From Caldivirga sp. MU80 (GTDB lineage Archaea; Thermoproteota; Thermoprotei; Thermoproteales; Thermocladiaceae): DNA of 64,000 nt. The stretch is taken from assembly GCF_001663375.1 (NCBI RefSeq), contig NZ_LCTF01000004.1:28350-92349 (forward strand), in the 5' to 3' direction. Within the stretch, counting starts at the first letter, position 1, and each line of letters opens with the position of its first letter. Under the pieces are notes generated by a model. The model was not told the origin of the DNA. It saw only the letters and a program-made list of their open reading frames with translations, and ran no database searches. Shown piece by piece: positions 26,035 to 35,458 of the stretch. A program made the position numbers and the translations under genes.

Positions 26035-26760
26035 TCATATAATCGGCGTAATTACTCCGTGAATAAACAACAGGTTTATTATTAGGTTCCCCGCCATTAG
26101 GTATACTAGGTAAGATATTGCCAATATGAATACGTATGGATAGTTATACTGCATCCAAATCCATGAATCCCTTGGTAAACCTGCTACATAGGCTTCAGCA
26201 TTACTCCCAGCCCTAAGGTATGAGGAGTCTGGGCTTGAGTATGCTAATGGGTTCCTTAGAACTGACTCCACGCTAACGCACCTGAGCAGCATGATCCGGG
26301 TAATACTGGGGTCTGCGCACCTGCTTTGGTTCTTAATGTTAGAGTATATGTTAATTAGCATGAGCATTATGGTGGGTATTATTGAGTTTATGAGCACTGA
26401 TATTATGGGTAGGTTTAATAGTATTAGCACTGGGCTTGAGGGAACCATCGCGGGCGTGCCAAGTGATATGAGAAGTATTGCTATCGAATCCGCATCACCC
26501 ATGAACTTACCCATGTATATTAACCCAGCCATAGCTGCACCAAAGGCGGCATTAACAATGTATGTTAATTCACTAATGGGGCTACTTACACTGAGGTATA
26601 TTGCTATGGGTATCGATATTATTGCAGGTATCCAGTATGTGTCATTAACCAACCTAACCTTATAATCCTTAACACCAGCTAGCATTAGGGATATGAGCAT
26701 AAGTGAATATGACGTTAAGCGTAGGATTAGGCTAAGGTTAACCATAACGTTGCCAGTCAC
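26035..26760 (-). CDS. Prepilin/prearchaellin peptidase (A24 family)
   Basis: 241 residues with about six membrane helices. The two catalytic aspartates of family A24 are visible: D32 or D40 in GVKDYKVRLVND, and the second in the GxGD-type motif MGDADS (88-92). Cleaves class III signal peptides of archaeal type IV pilins or archaellins in the membrane. No pilin or motor ATPase is adjacent. A soluble loop of about 60 residues (about 145-210) is an insertion compared with short members. Confidence 0.8.
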   Translation of the reverse strand: MTGNVMVNLSLILRLTSYSLMLISLMLAGVKDYKVRLVNDTYWIPAIISIPIAIYLSVSSPISELTYIVNAAFGAAMAGLIYMGKFMGDADSIAILLISLGTPAMVPSSPVLILLNLPIISVLINSIIPTIMLMLINIYSNIKNQSRCADPSITRIMLLRCVSVESVLRNPLAYSSPDSSYLRAGSNAEAYVAGLPRDSWIWMQYNYPYVFILAISYLVYLMAGNLIINLLFIHGVITPII

Positions 26761-26769
26761 CTCACCAGC

Positions 26770-27144
26770 TCATTGTTGCCTTGGTGCCCTTACCGTGGCT
26801 ATTGAATTATCGGCTATACCAAGCCTCCTCAACTCATCCGTGTTGCACCAGACCTCACCCTTAGGGACTTTATCATTCACAACCGCATCCATGACATACC
26901 TCCTCTCCCTTGAACCACCACCAACAAGTACAAGTTCAACCTTACCCATTATCCCTAATTCAGAGGCAACCTGTGGGTTAAGCATTGCCTTACCCTCCTC
27001 AACCTCATCACTCCTCCTAACCCTAAGCCTCCTCTCCTTAACCTCCTTCTTCCCCTCCTTAACGTAGGTGTCCGGCCTTAGGAAGGATGGTATGAGGAGC
27101 TTAGGCTTCTCCTCAGGCTTCCTCTCACCTTCCCCTTGACTCAT
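26770..27144 (-). CDS. Small basic/acidic protein, unknown function
   Basis: 124 residues: a charged N-terminal half (Lys/Glu/Arg-rich) and a beta-rich C-terminal half with NPQVASELGI, VELVLVGGGSRERRYVMDAV and KGEVWCNTDELRRLGI. The repeated N/T-x-x-E-L-x-x-L-G-I pattern is like the double-psi-barrel N-domains of Cdc48-type ATPases, but this is weak. Nine bases upstream of the prepilin peptidase gene on the same strand, so co-transcribed. Confidence 0.5.
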   Translation of the reverse strand: MSQGEGERKPEEKPKLLIPSFLRPDTYVKEGKKEVKERRLRVRRSDEVEEGKAMLNPQVASELGIMGKVELVLVGGGSRERRYVMDAVVNDKVPKGEVWCNTDELRRLGIADNSIATVRAPRQQ

Positions 27145-27188
27145 ATAATCGTAACTAAACCCTAAATTTAAATACTTTACAGTGGACG

Positions 27189-27216
27189 AAGGCCTCGCCT
27201 TCAGGGCTGGAGGAAG
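27189..27216 (+). mobile_element. Possible degenerate IS605-type terminus
   Basis: aaggcctcgccttcagggct then ggagg resembles the cctcgccctttagggcgggg hairpin of the termini near 12.93 and 62.62 kb. No transposase nearby. Weak. Confidence 0.25.
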
Positions 27217-27360
27217 GCCAAGCAGTGGATGAGCACAGCTCTAACGTTCTGGTGAAGCGTATAAAGGTGTTTAGGACCATCACGTGGATACCTGGTTATT
27301 TTAACGTATTACTATTTAAGTTTTCGATTTTGCTTTAAAAGATGGAGAGGTGGCTTACCA

Positions 27361-28068
27361 GTGAAGATGACTCTCCAGAGAAGTATACCATTCCCACGCA
27401 TAGGGGTGGATAAGCTAATAGGTTACTTAACCTATATTAAGGATAATGGCCCCGTTGAAGTTGGTGAACTGAAGGAGGCTGGCCTTGACTTCGGTAAAGG
27501 TAGGGGTGACATTACTAGGTTCTTTGAGAAGCTCGGCCTAGTCGCTGTGCAGGGTAACTTGGTATCATTAACGGGGGAGGGGGAGAAGCTTGTTGATAGG
27601 GTTAGGGAGTATGGGATTAGGGTTCTTCATGAGTACTTGTTCAACGAGCTACCTCAATATAGGCTGCTTGTGAGCGTGCTCAGGGAGTTGGGGAGCGCCA
27701 GTGAGAATGAGTTACTCAGTAACCTAAATAAGAGACTGGCCGATGAGTTCCCTGCGGCGTGGGTTAATAGAGTTGCCTTAAGGTCAATGTTGGGCATACT
27801 CCAAGACTTGGGAATGGTGGTTAAGGTTAATGGTGCCGTGACTTATATCGATGGCGATGCGGCGGATCCCCTGGAGTGCCTGAGGAGACTATCCATACAG
27901 GTTAGTGAACAGTACCTGGTTAGTTTAAGGGAGTTATCAAACTGCCTCGGCAGGGTTCTCAACCCATCCGCGCTATCTGAATGTGGAGTATTGATAACTG
28001 CGCCGAACGATACCATGCTTAGGTTCAGTAGCTTTGAATGTCTAGTCAAATTATTAAGGGCATATTAG
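27361..28068 (+). CDS. Winged-helix-like protein, unknown function
   Basis: 235 residues, all soluble. Two probable winged-helix domains: about 12-70 (IGYLTYIKDNGPVEVGELKEAG ... ending in VSLTGEGEKLV) and about 95-155 (VLRELGSASENELLSNLN). The C-terminal part has four Cys. GTG at 27361; ATG at 27367 is an alternative. A TATA-like tgctttaaaag lies about 20-30 bases upstream. Could be a regulator related to ATPase-associated wHTH domains; uncertain. It overlaps the NMD3 gene by 15 bases tail to tail. Confidence 0.55.
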   Translation: MKMTLQRSIPFPRIGVDKLIGYLTYIKDNGPVEVGELKEAGLDFGKGRGDITRFFEKLGLVAVQGNLVSLTGEGEKLVDRVREYGIRVLHEYLFNELPQYRLLVSVLRELGSASENELLSNLNKRLADEFPAAWVNRVALRSMLGILQDLGMVVKVNGAVTYIDGDAADPLECLRRLSIQVSEQYLVSLRELSNCLGRVLNPSALSECGVLITAPNDTMLRFSSFECLVKLLRAY

Positions 28069-28983
28069 GTTAACTCCACTTAAAATGTACTGTGAACCAC
28101 CCACATTAATGGTTACCCTACCGCCACTGCACTGTATTGTGTAGTCCGCGACTTGGCTAATCCTCTCCTGCATGAGCCTACCATACTTGACATTTAACTG
28201 CAGCCCATCGTTAAGCCTTATGAACTCCACATGGTCCCTGTGGAGTGATTTAACAAGGTAGTATGCACCATTCACGTTAACCACCTCACCCTTGCTTAAA
28301 CCAACCACGTGTATGGATATGGACCTCTTCTCAACCCTCCTATCACCCCTGTAGCCGATTACCTTACTGGTCTCCATCATGAAGCTTGGCAATTCCCTAT
28401 GTATACTGAGGGCTATGGACCTGGCTAACCTCTGGCTGGTTACCTTTATGTCGAACCCCCCATCGGCATCCTCCACGCTGATTATCCTACCCTTATCCTC
28501 ACCCTTGGCCAGCGTCATCCTCACTATGTCCATCACCTTAGATTTAACATCACCCAGGTCGCCGCCGATTAACCTAAGTTGGATTATGGCCTCCTCCTTC
28601 TCCATCAACTCAGCCCTACAGGATGGGCAGAGGTCGCTTTGAAACATTAACTTAACCTCATACTCCTCCTCGTAGGTATTCGGCATAAGTTCACTTGCCT
28701 TACCCTTAACCTTAATCTTAGCCCTATCCCTAAAAACCCTAACCTCCATACCCTCCACAACGCCCCTAACCTTAACCTTAGATGTTACAAGTCTCTCAAG
28801 GCTTCTAATCCCCCTAACCCACCTACCATTGATGAAGTACGCCCCACAGCCCCTACACCTCAACACGGTTACGCTGTCCGGCGTATCGATTATCCTATGG
28901 GTGGCCCTATAGCAGTCTGGACACATACCCTCGATAAGCACGTCAGTCTCCCTACCGCAAATTGGGCAAACCTTCCTAAGCAT
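28054..28983 (-). CDS. nmd3: NMD3-type ribosome biogenesis protein
   Basis: 309 residues. N-terminal zinc-binding pairs CPICG (C6, C9) and CPDC (about 20-23), then CRGCG and a later CPSC are arranged as in archaeal homologues of eukaryotic Nmd3, the 60S export adaptor. In archaea it is thought to bind the large ribosomal subunit during maturation. The C-terminal half forms the SH3/OB-like domains. Isolated gene. Confidence 0.87.
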   Translation of the reverse strand: MLRKVCPICGRETDVLIEGMCPDCYRATHRIIDTPDSVTVLRCRGCGAYFINGRWVRGIRSLERLVTSKVKVRGVVEGMEVRVFRDRAKIKVKGKASELMPNTYEEEYEVKLMFQSDLCPSCRAELMEKEEAIIQLRLIGGDLGDVKSKVMDIVRMTLAKGEDKGRIISVEDADGGFDIKVTSQRLARSIALSIHRELPSFMMETSKVIGYRGDRRVEKRSISIHVVGLSKGEVVNVNGAYYLVKSLHRDHVEFIRLNDGLQLNVKYGRLMQERISQVADYTIQCSGGRVTINVGGSQYILSGVNLICP

Positions 28984-29156
28984 TACTGTGAAGTTCCCTA
29001 CCTAATGTTTAAATAACTTTACCCAGGGTATCAGCATAGGTCCTGCCCACCGCTGGTTTATTGGCTTAATCAACAGCCCACATTATGACAAACTTGGACT
29101 TCCTTTAAGAAATAATCGCATTTTTAATTAAAGTAACTTGACAGTGTTTTAAGATA

Positions 29157-30497
29157 TTATGCTGCCTTTAGGTATCTCTCAATTTCCCACGGTGTTATTA
29201 CATTCCAAGTCTCCTTCCAGTTGTATACAGATGAGTACTCGCTCCACTCCTGGCTCTTAACCTCAGCGTAGGCCTTAGCCATTTCACCAGGTAAGAACTT
29301 GAATGCCTCACTTCTTGTGAACTCCTCCACCGCTTCACCTAATGTTGCAGGTGTCTCAGGTACACCCTTAAGTTCATAGGCTACGTCTGATACTGGGGCC
29401 GGTGGCTCAACCTTATTATCCATGCCGTATACGGCTGCCTTTACCATAACCGTGAAGGCTAGGTATGGGTTCATGCTTGGGTCTGGGTGCCTATACTCAA
29501 TCCTATTAACCCTCTTACCGTAGTAAGGAACCCTTACCATAGCCGACCTGTTTGCATAACCCCAAACTATCCTGGTTGGCGCCTCATGGTGTGGAACCAA
29601 TCTCTTATAGGAGTTGACTGTTGGCGCAACTACCACGCTTATAGCCTTTGCAAACTTCAAAATACCCCCAATGGAGTACCTACACTCCTCAGTAACTTCA
29701 TCTGTCTTAGATTCGAACAGATTAACCCCATCCCTCCATAGGCTGAAGTGAGTGTGCGCACCACTGCCGTTTATCCCCCAGAATGGCTTAGGCATGAAGG
29801 TTGAGACTAAGCCGAACTCATTCGCAACATCCTTCGCCATTAACTTGTAAACCACTATCATGTCGGCGACCTTCAATGGGTCATTGGCTGGTATGTTTAT
29901 TTCGTACTGAGATGGAGCTACCTCATGGTGGGTTTTACTCCAGCCTATGCCCAGCGCCTCCAGGTTCTCCAGTATCTTGGTTATTGGGTTTACAAGCATT
30001 GCAGCGTTCCTACCCTCAAAGTATAAGCCATCATCGGCCAGTTCGGGTTTCCCACCATTCAGCTTAACTATGAAGAACTCTATCTCCACACCAACCTTGG
30101 CGTAGAGGTTCCTAGCCGCTAATTCATCCAGCGTCTGCATCAGTACGTTGCGTGGGTCAAGCATGTTCGGCTTACCTGAGTCATCAAGAACGCTAAGGAA
30201 TACGTCAACTATCTTCGAACTGTTCCAGCTCTCAATGAACATGGACCTGAAGTCAGGTAGTGCCACGAAGTCACTCTTATTGACTGTGGCATAGGATTGT
30301 ATTGATGAACCGTCAAAGGGCATGCCATCCGTTAGTATGTCCTTGGCGGCGTCTATTGGCATTAACTCAGCCCTAGGTCTCCCATGTATGTCTATTATTA
30401 TTGGTTTTACGTACTTCACGCCCGCCGATTTTAGTATCCTCCATACGTCCAGGGGATCCACCCTACTTAGGGTTTCCTTTATAGACCCTTGTGGCAC
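29157..30497 (-). CDS. glnA: Glutamine synthetase type I
   Basis: 446 residues. Makes glutamine from glutamate, ammonia and ATP. PFDGSSIQSY, the GVEIEFFIV metal/substrate motif, MPKPFWGINGSGAHTHFSLW, and the ATP-loop segment RLVPHHEAPTRIVWGYANRSA are present. The usual bacterial adenylylation tyrosine region is not evident at the C-terminus. No PII protein nearby. A ctttaataaag-like AT-rich stretch lies downstream. Confidence 0.95.
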   Translation of the reverse strand: MPQGSIKETLSRVDPLDVWRILKSAGVKYVKPIIIDIHGRPRAELMPIDAAKDILTDGMPFDGSSIQSYATVNKSDFVALPDFRSMFIESWNSSKIVDVFLSVLDDSGKPNMLDPRNVLMQTLDELAARNLYAKVGVEIEFFIVKLNGGKPELADDGLYFEGRNAAMLVNPITKILENLEALGIGWSKTHHEVAPSQYEINIPANDPLKVADMIVVYKLMAKDVANEFGLVSTFMPKPFWGINGSGAHTHFSLWRDGVNLFESKTDEVTEECRYSIGGILKFAKAISVVVAPTVNSYKRLVPHHEAPTRIVWGYANRSAMVRVPYYGKRVNRIEYRHPDPSMNPYLAFTVMVKAAVYGMDNKVEPPAPVSDVAYELKGVPETPATLGEAVEEFTRSEAFKFLPGEMAKAYAEVKSQEWSEYSSVYNWKETWNVITPWEIERYLKAA

Positions 30498-30637
30498 GGC
30501 GCTAAGCGGAATACCCCTTATAAACCTTTACTGACGATTTAACTAAAACTAACATCAAATATATTGCCTATTAGGTTGACCGCATCGTGATTATCTGGTC
30601 TAGTTGATGTATACTAACGCAGGTGTTTGGTCAGTAT

Positions 30638-31273
30638 TTAGCGTGTTAATATTAAACCATCCCTCATTTTGAAGTTTAAGTCTGAGTACTCCATGAGCAC
30701 TGGGTCGTGGGTGGCGGCTAGGATTAACCTACCTTGCCTAGACATTGATCTAAGCACCTCACCGATAATGCGTGCATTCCCCTCATCAAGGCCTATTGTT
30801 GGTTCATCAATAAGCATTAACCTAGGCGCCTTAGCTAGTGCAATCGCCAACTCAACCCTCCTCCTCTCACCTGTACTTAACTCGAATACCCTCCTATTGC
30901 GTAGCCTACTCAAGCCAAGCCACTCCAGAATATCATCCACATGGGCATCGTTAACGTTGCTGCTCATCGATGCCAGCCGCATTATTTCATCAATCGTTAA
31001 CTCGTCGATGAGCACCTCACCTACAGGTAGGTATAGGACCAGCTTCCTGACTGCATCCATATTATACTTAACCTCAAGGTTCATAACCTTGATTGACCCA
31101 TCATAATTAACTCTACCGGCAATTGCCTTAAGCAGCGTCGTCTTGCCACTCCCACTTGGGCCACTCACCGTCACCAAGAGGGGTTCATTAACCCTTAATG
31201 ACACACCCCTAAGGGCCTCAACAACACCTCCCCCAATCCTATACTTAACCTTAACATTAGTAACCTCAAGCAT
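30638..31273 (-). CDS. ABC transporter ATPase, orphan, with altered Q-loop
   Basis: 211 residues, only the ATPase. Walker A GPSGSGKT at 38-45, signature LSTGERRRVELA, Walker B LMLIDEPTIGLDE and switch AATHD are intact. The Q-loop glutamine, expected after Y-L-P, is Val (YLPVGE). The missing Gln normally senses the coupling helix of the permease. No permease gene is adjacent in the window. Similar to LolD/MacB-like small exporter ATPases. Confidence 0.8.
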   Translation of the reverse strand: MLEVTNVKVKYRIGGGVVEALRGVSLRVNEPLLVTVSGPSGSGKTTLLKAIAGRVNYDGSIKVMNLEVKYNMDAVRKLVLYLPVGEVLIDELTIDEIMRLASMSSNVNDAHVDDILEWLGLSRLRNRRVFELSTGERRRVELAIALAKAPRLMLIDEPTIGLDEGNARIIGEVLRSMSRQGRLILAATHDPVLMEYSDLNFKMRDGLILTR

Positions 31274-31421
31274 CGCCTACATCCCCCACACTAAATATAC
31301 CACCCCTAAATTCCATTAAAGCATATCCTATAAAGACACGAAAAATCCCACCCATTTCAGAAGTGTGTTTTTCAGCAACTTTTAATAAAGTTATCAGTAT
31401 CCCCACGCCACGGTCGATTAA

Positions 31422-32129
31422 ATGATAGACACACTTAGGGAACTATGCCGCAATGGCCCAGTTGTACTGTTCGGGTCAGCTAATAGGCCAGAGGATTTCT
31501 CAAGGTACTTAAGTGACGTTAATGTCCTCACACTGGGGGGTGGGAGGGTTAGTAGTGTTAATGGGCGTATTTCACTTGTTCAAATGGATCCTGATGCCTT
31601 GGTTAATAGGTGTTACTACGGTGACCCATTGTGCATATGGTTAGTTAAGGATTCTAAAGTCCTGTGCGGATCATTACCCGAGCTTAAATTCATAGTCACG
31701 ACGTGGACCATTGACTCCATTAGGCAATTAATACTCAACAACGTGGCATTAATGTATGAAAACGTGATACTGGGTAACTCATCGTGGGCGTTGAATAATG
31801 CCTACTACGCCGTGAAGCTAACCATAATCCTAAGGGTCATTGACTCACCAACGTTGAGGGATCTTGAACTCGCCAAGTTGATTAATGGAGGACTTTCAAA
31901 ACTACTCCTAAGGCTGCATGATCTTAGGATAGCGGGTGGGGGCATAGATGAGAGAAATGCAGACGAAGTAGCAGGTGAGGTTGGGGCAGCCATAGGAGTT
32001 AGGCTGCCTACGGTAAGTAGGGTTAGGGAGGGGACAGCCGGGAACCCATATGCATCGATTCAATGTGATAACTACGGGTGTTTAACCTTTAATTCAAGTG
32101 AAGAGCCATGGGATTACTATTACCTGTAG
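31422..32129 (+). CDS. Nucleotidyltransferase-like protein with helical C-terminal domain
   Basis: 235 residues, not confidently assigned. The N-terminus VVLFGSANRPEDFSRYLSDV has the G-S-x(n)-S-D-x-D layout of minimal nucleotidyltransferases, but the last catalytic Asp is Asn (S-D-V-N-V). It is followed by a helical region with NAYYAVKLTIILRVI and LRDLELAKLINGGLSKLLLRL, recalling HEPN domains that pair with such enzymes. Could be a fused MNT-HEPN relic or an unrelated archaeal protein. Confidence 0.45.
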   Translation: MIDTLRELCRNGPVVLFGSANRPEDFSRYLSDVNVLTLGGGRVSSVNGRISLVQMDPDALVNRCYYGDPLCIWLVKDSKVLCGSLPELKFIVTTWTIDSIRQLILNNVALMYENVILGNSSWALNNAYYAVKLTIILRVIDSPTLRDLELAKLINGGLSKLLLRLHDLRIAGGGIDERNADEVAGEVGAAIGVRLPTVSRVREGTAGNPYASIQCDNYGCLTFNSSEEPWDYYYL

Positions 32130-32186
32130 AGTTAAGCACCTTAATTACTTCCCTTGAATAATTGAAGTATGGGTTAAAACTCACCC

Positions 32187-32280
32187 TGGAGCCCCGGCCG
32201 GGATTCGAACCCGGGACCTTCCGCTCACCCGTGGATTACCACTACGAGGCGGGCGCTCTACCGGGCTGAGCTACCGGGGC
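32187..32280 (-). tRNA. tRNA-Thr(CGU) with 17-base intron, CCA encoded
   Basis: Minus-strand acceptor GCCCCGG pairs with CCGGGGC, discriminator T, CCA encoded at 32187-32189. D stem GCTC/GAGC. Anticodon arm CCCGC-CTCGTA, then an insert gtggtaatccacgggtg, then A-GCGG: anticodon CGT and a canonical intron after position 37. The outermost anticodon-stem pair is a C-A mismatch. T arm CCGGGTTCGAATCCCGG is standard. Splicing would be by the bulge-helix-bulge endonuclease, with ligation by RtcB encoded at 54145. Confidence 0.9.
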
Positions 32281-32419
32281 CTCCTTGCCTCATCCTCTTC
32301 ACATTTTTATGCTTTTCTTAATACTCCTTAGGCGAGAATCCACAATCCGCCCATTCATGTGGGAATATGCATTAATAAAGTTAAAGTTATTATACAGGCA
32401 CACGGTGGGGTTGATTGTG

Positions 32420-33802
32420 GTGAACCTTAACCTCCTGAACATGAGTGACGATGTGTTGAGGAGTGCGTTAAGAAGTGGTAACTTAACCGTGGCCGTCTAC
32501 GGAATGGGGTACGTGGGCACTGCCATTGCGGCTGTTTGGCTTAGGGCTGGGGCTAGGGTTATTGGCGTTGATGTTGATGTCGATAAGGTTAGGAGGTTTG
32601 AGGCTTGTGAATTCAAGTTGAGCGATAGGCAGGTGGAGGGTGAGTTGAAGAGGCTTAGGGATAGGATAAGGTACACCACTGATGGTGTGGAGGCTTCAAG
32701 GCTAAGTAACGTGAAGATAGTTACAGTGCCCATTTACCTAGGCAAAGATAAGAGACCGGTTTTCGACGCCTTCAAATCAGCCCTAGAGGGCATTGCCAGG
32801 GGGCTTAAGGCAGGTGACCTGGTCATAATAGAGTCCTCAGTTCCCCCCGGAACCACCATGGATGTTGCACTACCCATACTCGAGGGGGTTAGTGGACTTA
32901 GGGTTGAGAGGGACTTCGCGCTGGCATACTCGCCTGAACGAATATATGTAGGCAGGGCTATAGCAGATATCGAGGAGCGCTACCCCAAGGTGATTGGTGG
33001 TGTTGGGCCGGTTAGCAGTAGGGTGGCGGCTGCCCTATACGGCTCCATAGCCAAGAAGGGTGTCATGGTATTGTCTAACCCAACAGCCGCTGAGTTTGAG
33101 AAGCTCGCTGAGGGGGTTTACAGGGACGTTAACATAGCCCTAGCCAATGAACTAGCCCAATTAGCTAGGTTACTTGGGCTAGACTTCGATGAGGTCAGGG
33201 AGGCCGCCAATAGTCAACCATACTCAAATATACATAAGCCTGGACCTGGGGTTGGTGGGTCATGCATACCTGTCTACCCGTACTTCCTAATGTACGCCGC
33301 CGAGAGGGTGGGCTTTAACATGAGGCTTACCCAAACTGCCAGGGGGATAAATGAGTATGCCCCAGCGTACGTAGTTGAATTAGTTAAAACAGCCGCCAAT
33401 GAACTTGGCGTGGCGAGGCCTAAGGTGGCTGTCCTGGGCTTAGCCTTCAGAGGTGATGTGGATGACACGAGGTTAAGCCCATCATACGACATAGTGAATT
33501 ACATAAGGGGTAGCATGGATGTGGTTGTCCACGACCCATACGTAACCCACGATAAGACCCTTGAGGAGTGGGGGATTAGGTTAACCAACAGTATCGAGGA
33601 GGCGTTGAGGGAGGCTAGCGTTGTTGTCATAGCCACTGACCACAGTGAATACGGTAAGTTAACCTTGGGTAAGATCGCTGAGTTAACGGGCCTGGGCAGG
33701 GTTGCTGTTGTTGACGCAAGGCACATGATCAAGGATTGGAAAAGCCCACCCCCAGGTGTGATCTACCTGGCCGTTGGTAGGCCCCTAACCAGCGTTAAGT
33801 AG
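32420..33802 (+). CDS. UDP-sugar 6-dehydrogenase (UDP-GlcDH/UDP-ManNAcDH family)
   Basis: About 460 residues. The open frame extends upstream to 32285, but a TATA-like ttattat at about 32387 points to a start at GTG 32417 or 32420; ATG 32441 is also possible. VAVYGMGYVGTAIA binds NAD, ESSVPPGTTMDVA and GVGGSCIPVYPYF (catalytic Cys) are diagnostic, and the C-terminal VLGLAFRGDVDDTRLSPS is the UDP-binding domain. Oxidises UDP-glucose or UDP-N-acetylmannosamine to the uronate for surface glycans. Next to a convergent polyprenyl-type glycosyltransferase. Confidence 0.9.
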   Translation: MNLNLLNMSDDVLRSALRSGNLTVAVYGMGYVGTAIAAVWLRAGARVIGVDVDVDKVRRFEACEFKLSDRQVEGELKRLRDRIRYTTDGVEASRLSNVKIVTVPIYLGKDKRPVFDAFKSALEGIARGLKAGDLVIIESSVPPGTTMDVALPILEGVSGLRVERDFALAYSPERIYVGRAIADIEERYPKVIGGVGPVSSRVAAALYGSIAKKGVMVLSNPTAAEFEKLAEGVYRDVNIALANELAQLARLLGLDFDEVREAANSQPYSNIHKPGPGVGGSCIPVYPYFLMYAAERVGFNMRLTQTARGINEYAPAYVVELVKTAANELGVARPKVAVLGLAFRGDVDDTRLSPSYDIVNYIRGSMDVVVHDPYVTHDKTLEEWGIRLTNSIEEALREASVVVIATDHSEYGKLTLGKIAELTGLGRVAVVDARHMIKDWKSPPPGVIYLAVGRPLTSVK

Positions 33803-34714
33803 GCACTCAGTCTCCCTCCTGGCCATTAACCTAACCACCCTGTATTCCATCCTCTTAATCATGAGCATGATCATTGATATTAAGATGCCGAGCAACCCTG
33901 TGGTGTCAAGTTGAAACGCTATTATGCCCCATACGTAGTGGTTAACGTGGTTGACTATTAACTGCGATGCAACGTAGACTGTGACCACCGCACCCGGTAT
34001 TATAAGTAGGCTCACCAGGAGGGCTAATATGAGCAGCGGGTTGTACCTAACCATCAGTCTAATTATGTCCACGCCTATATTCACCCCATGCCTCCAGTTC
34101 AACTTGGATTTACCTATCCTCCTCTTGTACTCGATGGGAACCTCACCAACCTTACCCATGGACGCCACTTGAGATGCTACATCAACCTCAACGCTGAAAC
34201 CCCTGGTGGTTGGTATAATGGCCCTTGCCATGCTAGTCCTGACAAGGTACATTCCCGTTAACACGTCGGATAGGTTTGTGCCAAACATTAGGTTGAAGAT
34301 TGATGTTAAGATCCTGTTGCCGAACCTATTCAACAGGGGTATGTTCTCCCTACCCTTAACCCTAGCCCCAAGGACCTCATCAAGATCCTCGTTAAGTGCC
34401 TTCTCCAGTAGTTGACCTATGTAAATTGGGTCGTAGGTCCCGTCACCATCCATGACCACCGCGTACGGCTTCTTAACGAACCTTAACCCATAGAAGACCG
34501 CATCAGCCTTTCCGTCACCAGGCTGCTCAACAACAAAAACCCCATGCCTCCTCGCAACGTTAACCGTCCCATCAGTCGAGTGCCCATCCACAACTATTAT
34601 GTCGCTGAACCCCAGGTCCTTTAATGCCTTAAGCGTATAATCAAGTCCAGCCTCTTCATTCTTAACAGGAATAATCACTGTAACGCAATTGGGCGCATTA
34701 TCACCCATATTCAC
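33785..34714 (-). CDS. Dolichyl-phosphate mannosyltransferase-like glycosyltransferase
   Basis: 309 residues: GT2 domain with VIIPVKNEEAG, VVDGHSTDGT, VMDGDGTYDP (DxD) and the Dpm1-type segment GARVKGRENIPLLNRFGNR, DVLTGMY, EVDVASQVA, then two C-terminal membrane helices (about 222-245, 262-287). Likely loads a sugar on dolichyl phosphate for N-glycosylation at the membrane. Overlaps the UDP-sugar dehydrogenase by 18 bases, tail to tail. Confidence 0.85.
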   Translation of the reverse strand: MNMGDNAPNCVTVIIPVKNEEAGLDYTLKALKDLGFSDIIVVDGHSTDGTVNVARRHGVFVVEQPGDGKADAVFYGLRFVKKPYAVVMDGDGTYDPIYIGQLLEKALNEDLDEVLGARVKGRENIPLLNRFGNRILTSIFNLMFGTNLSDVLTGMYLVRTSMARAIIPTTRGFSVEVDVASQVASMGKVGEVPIEYKRRIGKSKLNWRHGVNIGVDIIRLMVRYNPLLILALLVSLLIIPGAVVTVYVASQLIVNHVNHYVWGIIAFQLDTTGLLGILISMIMLMIKRMEYRVVRLMARRETECLLNAG

Positions 34715-34752
34715 CTGTTCAGTAATTGCCCAGAATTTATAAGGATTAATCC

Positions 34753-35403
34753 TTAATGGGTCTTAACGTCAATGCTGGTTAACCTGGCGGCCCTTTCAAT
34801 TAAGTAACCTGCAACCTTAAGCTTAACCCTCTTCACTGCGTCATCCCTCTTAATTGGGACGCTTGGGTTAAACCCCCTAACCACAATGCGCCTTGAACCC
34901 ATGTAGGCCGCTAGGTAAACTGCCCTATCCCCATCAGTAAAGCCAGGTATTAATACTGAGCAACCCACTGGCCAAACCTGTACGCTTGGTATTAATCTAT
35001 TCATTAAACCAGCGTATTTAACGTATGTACCCACGTTGTCGCCGTGCGCATGCCCAATCACAATCCCCCTGAACCCAATTAGGCTATCTGGGTCATAATC
35101 GAAGTCAGTCACGACCAAGTCAGGCACTACACCATCATTAACCAGCTTACGTAACGTGAACCCCTCAACGGCTATGACAAGTCCCCTTGGGTCGGGTTCA
35201 CCGGAGTAGGGGGGCATGTATATCGTCACCGTATCCCAGTCCAATGACCAAAGTTCACCTGGGTCTGCGTTGCAGTAGTTGCTGGCTACTTTAGCCGCGT
35301 AAAAGTCACCGTTGAAGTTCAGCCCCAGGTCACTTAATGCATTAGTGTATATTGCCCTAGTCATCATGGCCTCCAGTGGATCAAACACAATAGCCTTCCT
35401 CAT
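34753..35403 (-). CDS. mptE: MptE-like 6-hydroxymethylpterin diphosphokinase (DUF115)
   Basis: 216 residues. VVTDFDYD (D100, D102), HAHGDN (118-123) and PGFTDGDRAVYLAAY are the DUF115 core motifs of archaeal 6-hydroxymethyl-7,8-dihydropterin pyrophosphokinase. This step serves pterin (folate or methanopterin) synthesis. The characteristic D-x-D reads D-F-D. Own gene, on the same strand as the glycosyltransferase 38 bases downstream. Confidence 0.83.
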   Translation of the reverse strand: MRKAIVFDPLEAMMTRAIYTNALSDLGLNFNGDFYAAKVASNYCNADPGELWSLDWDTVTIYMPPYSGEPDPRGLVIAVEGFTLRKLVNDGVVPDLVVTDFDYDPDSLIGFRGIVIGHAHGDNVGTYVKYAGLMNRLIPSVQVWPVGCSVLIPGFTDGDRAVYLAAYMGSRRIVVRGFNPSVPIKRDDAVKRVKLKVAGYLIERAARLTSIDVKTH

Positions 35404-35458
35404 TTACCACTGAACCTTGTAGAATGGTTTATAAAAGGTTTGCCGATATCGCAGCCCT

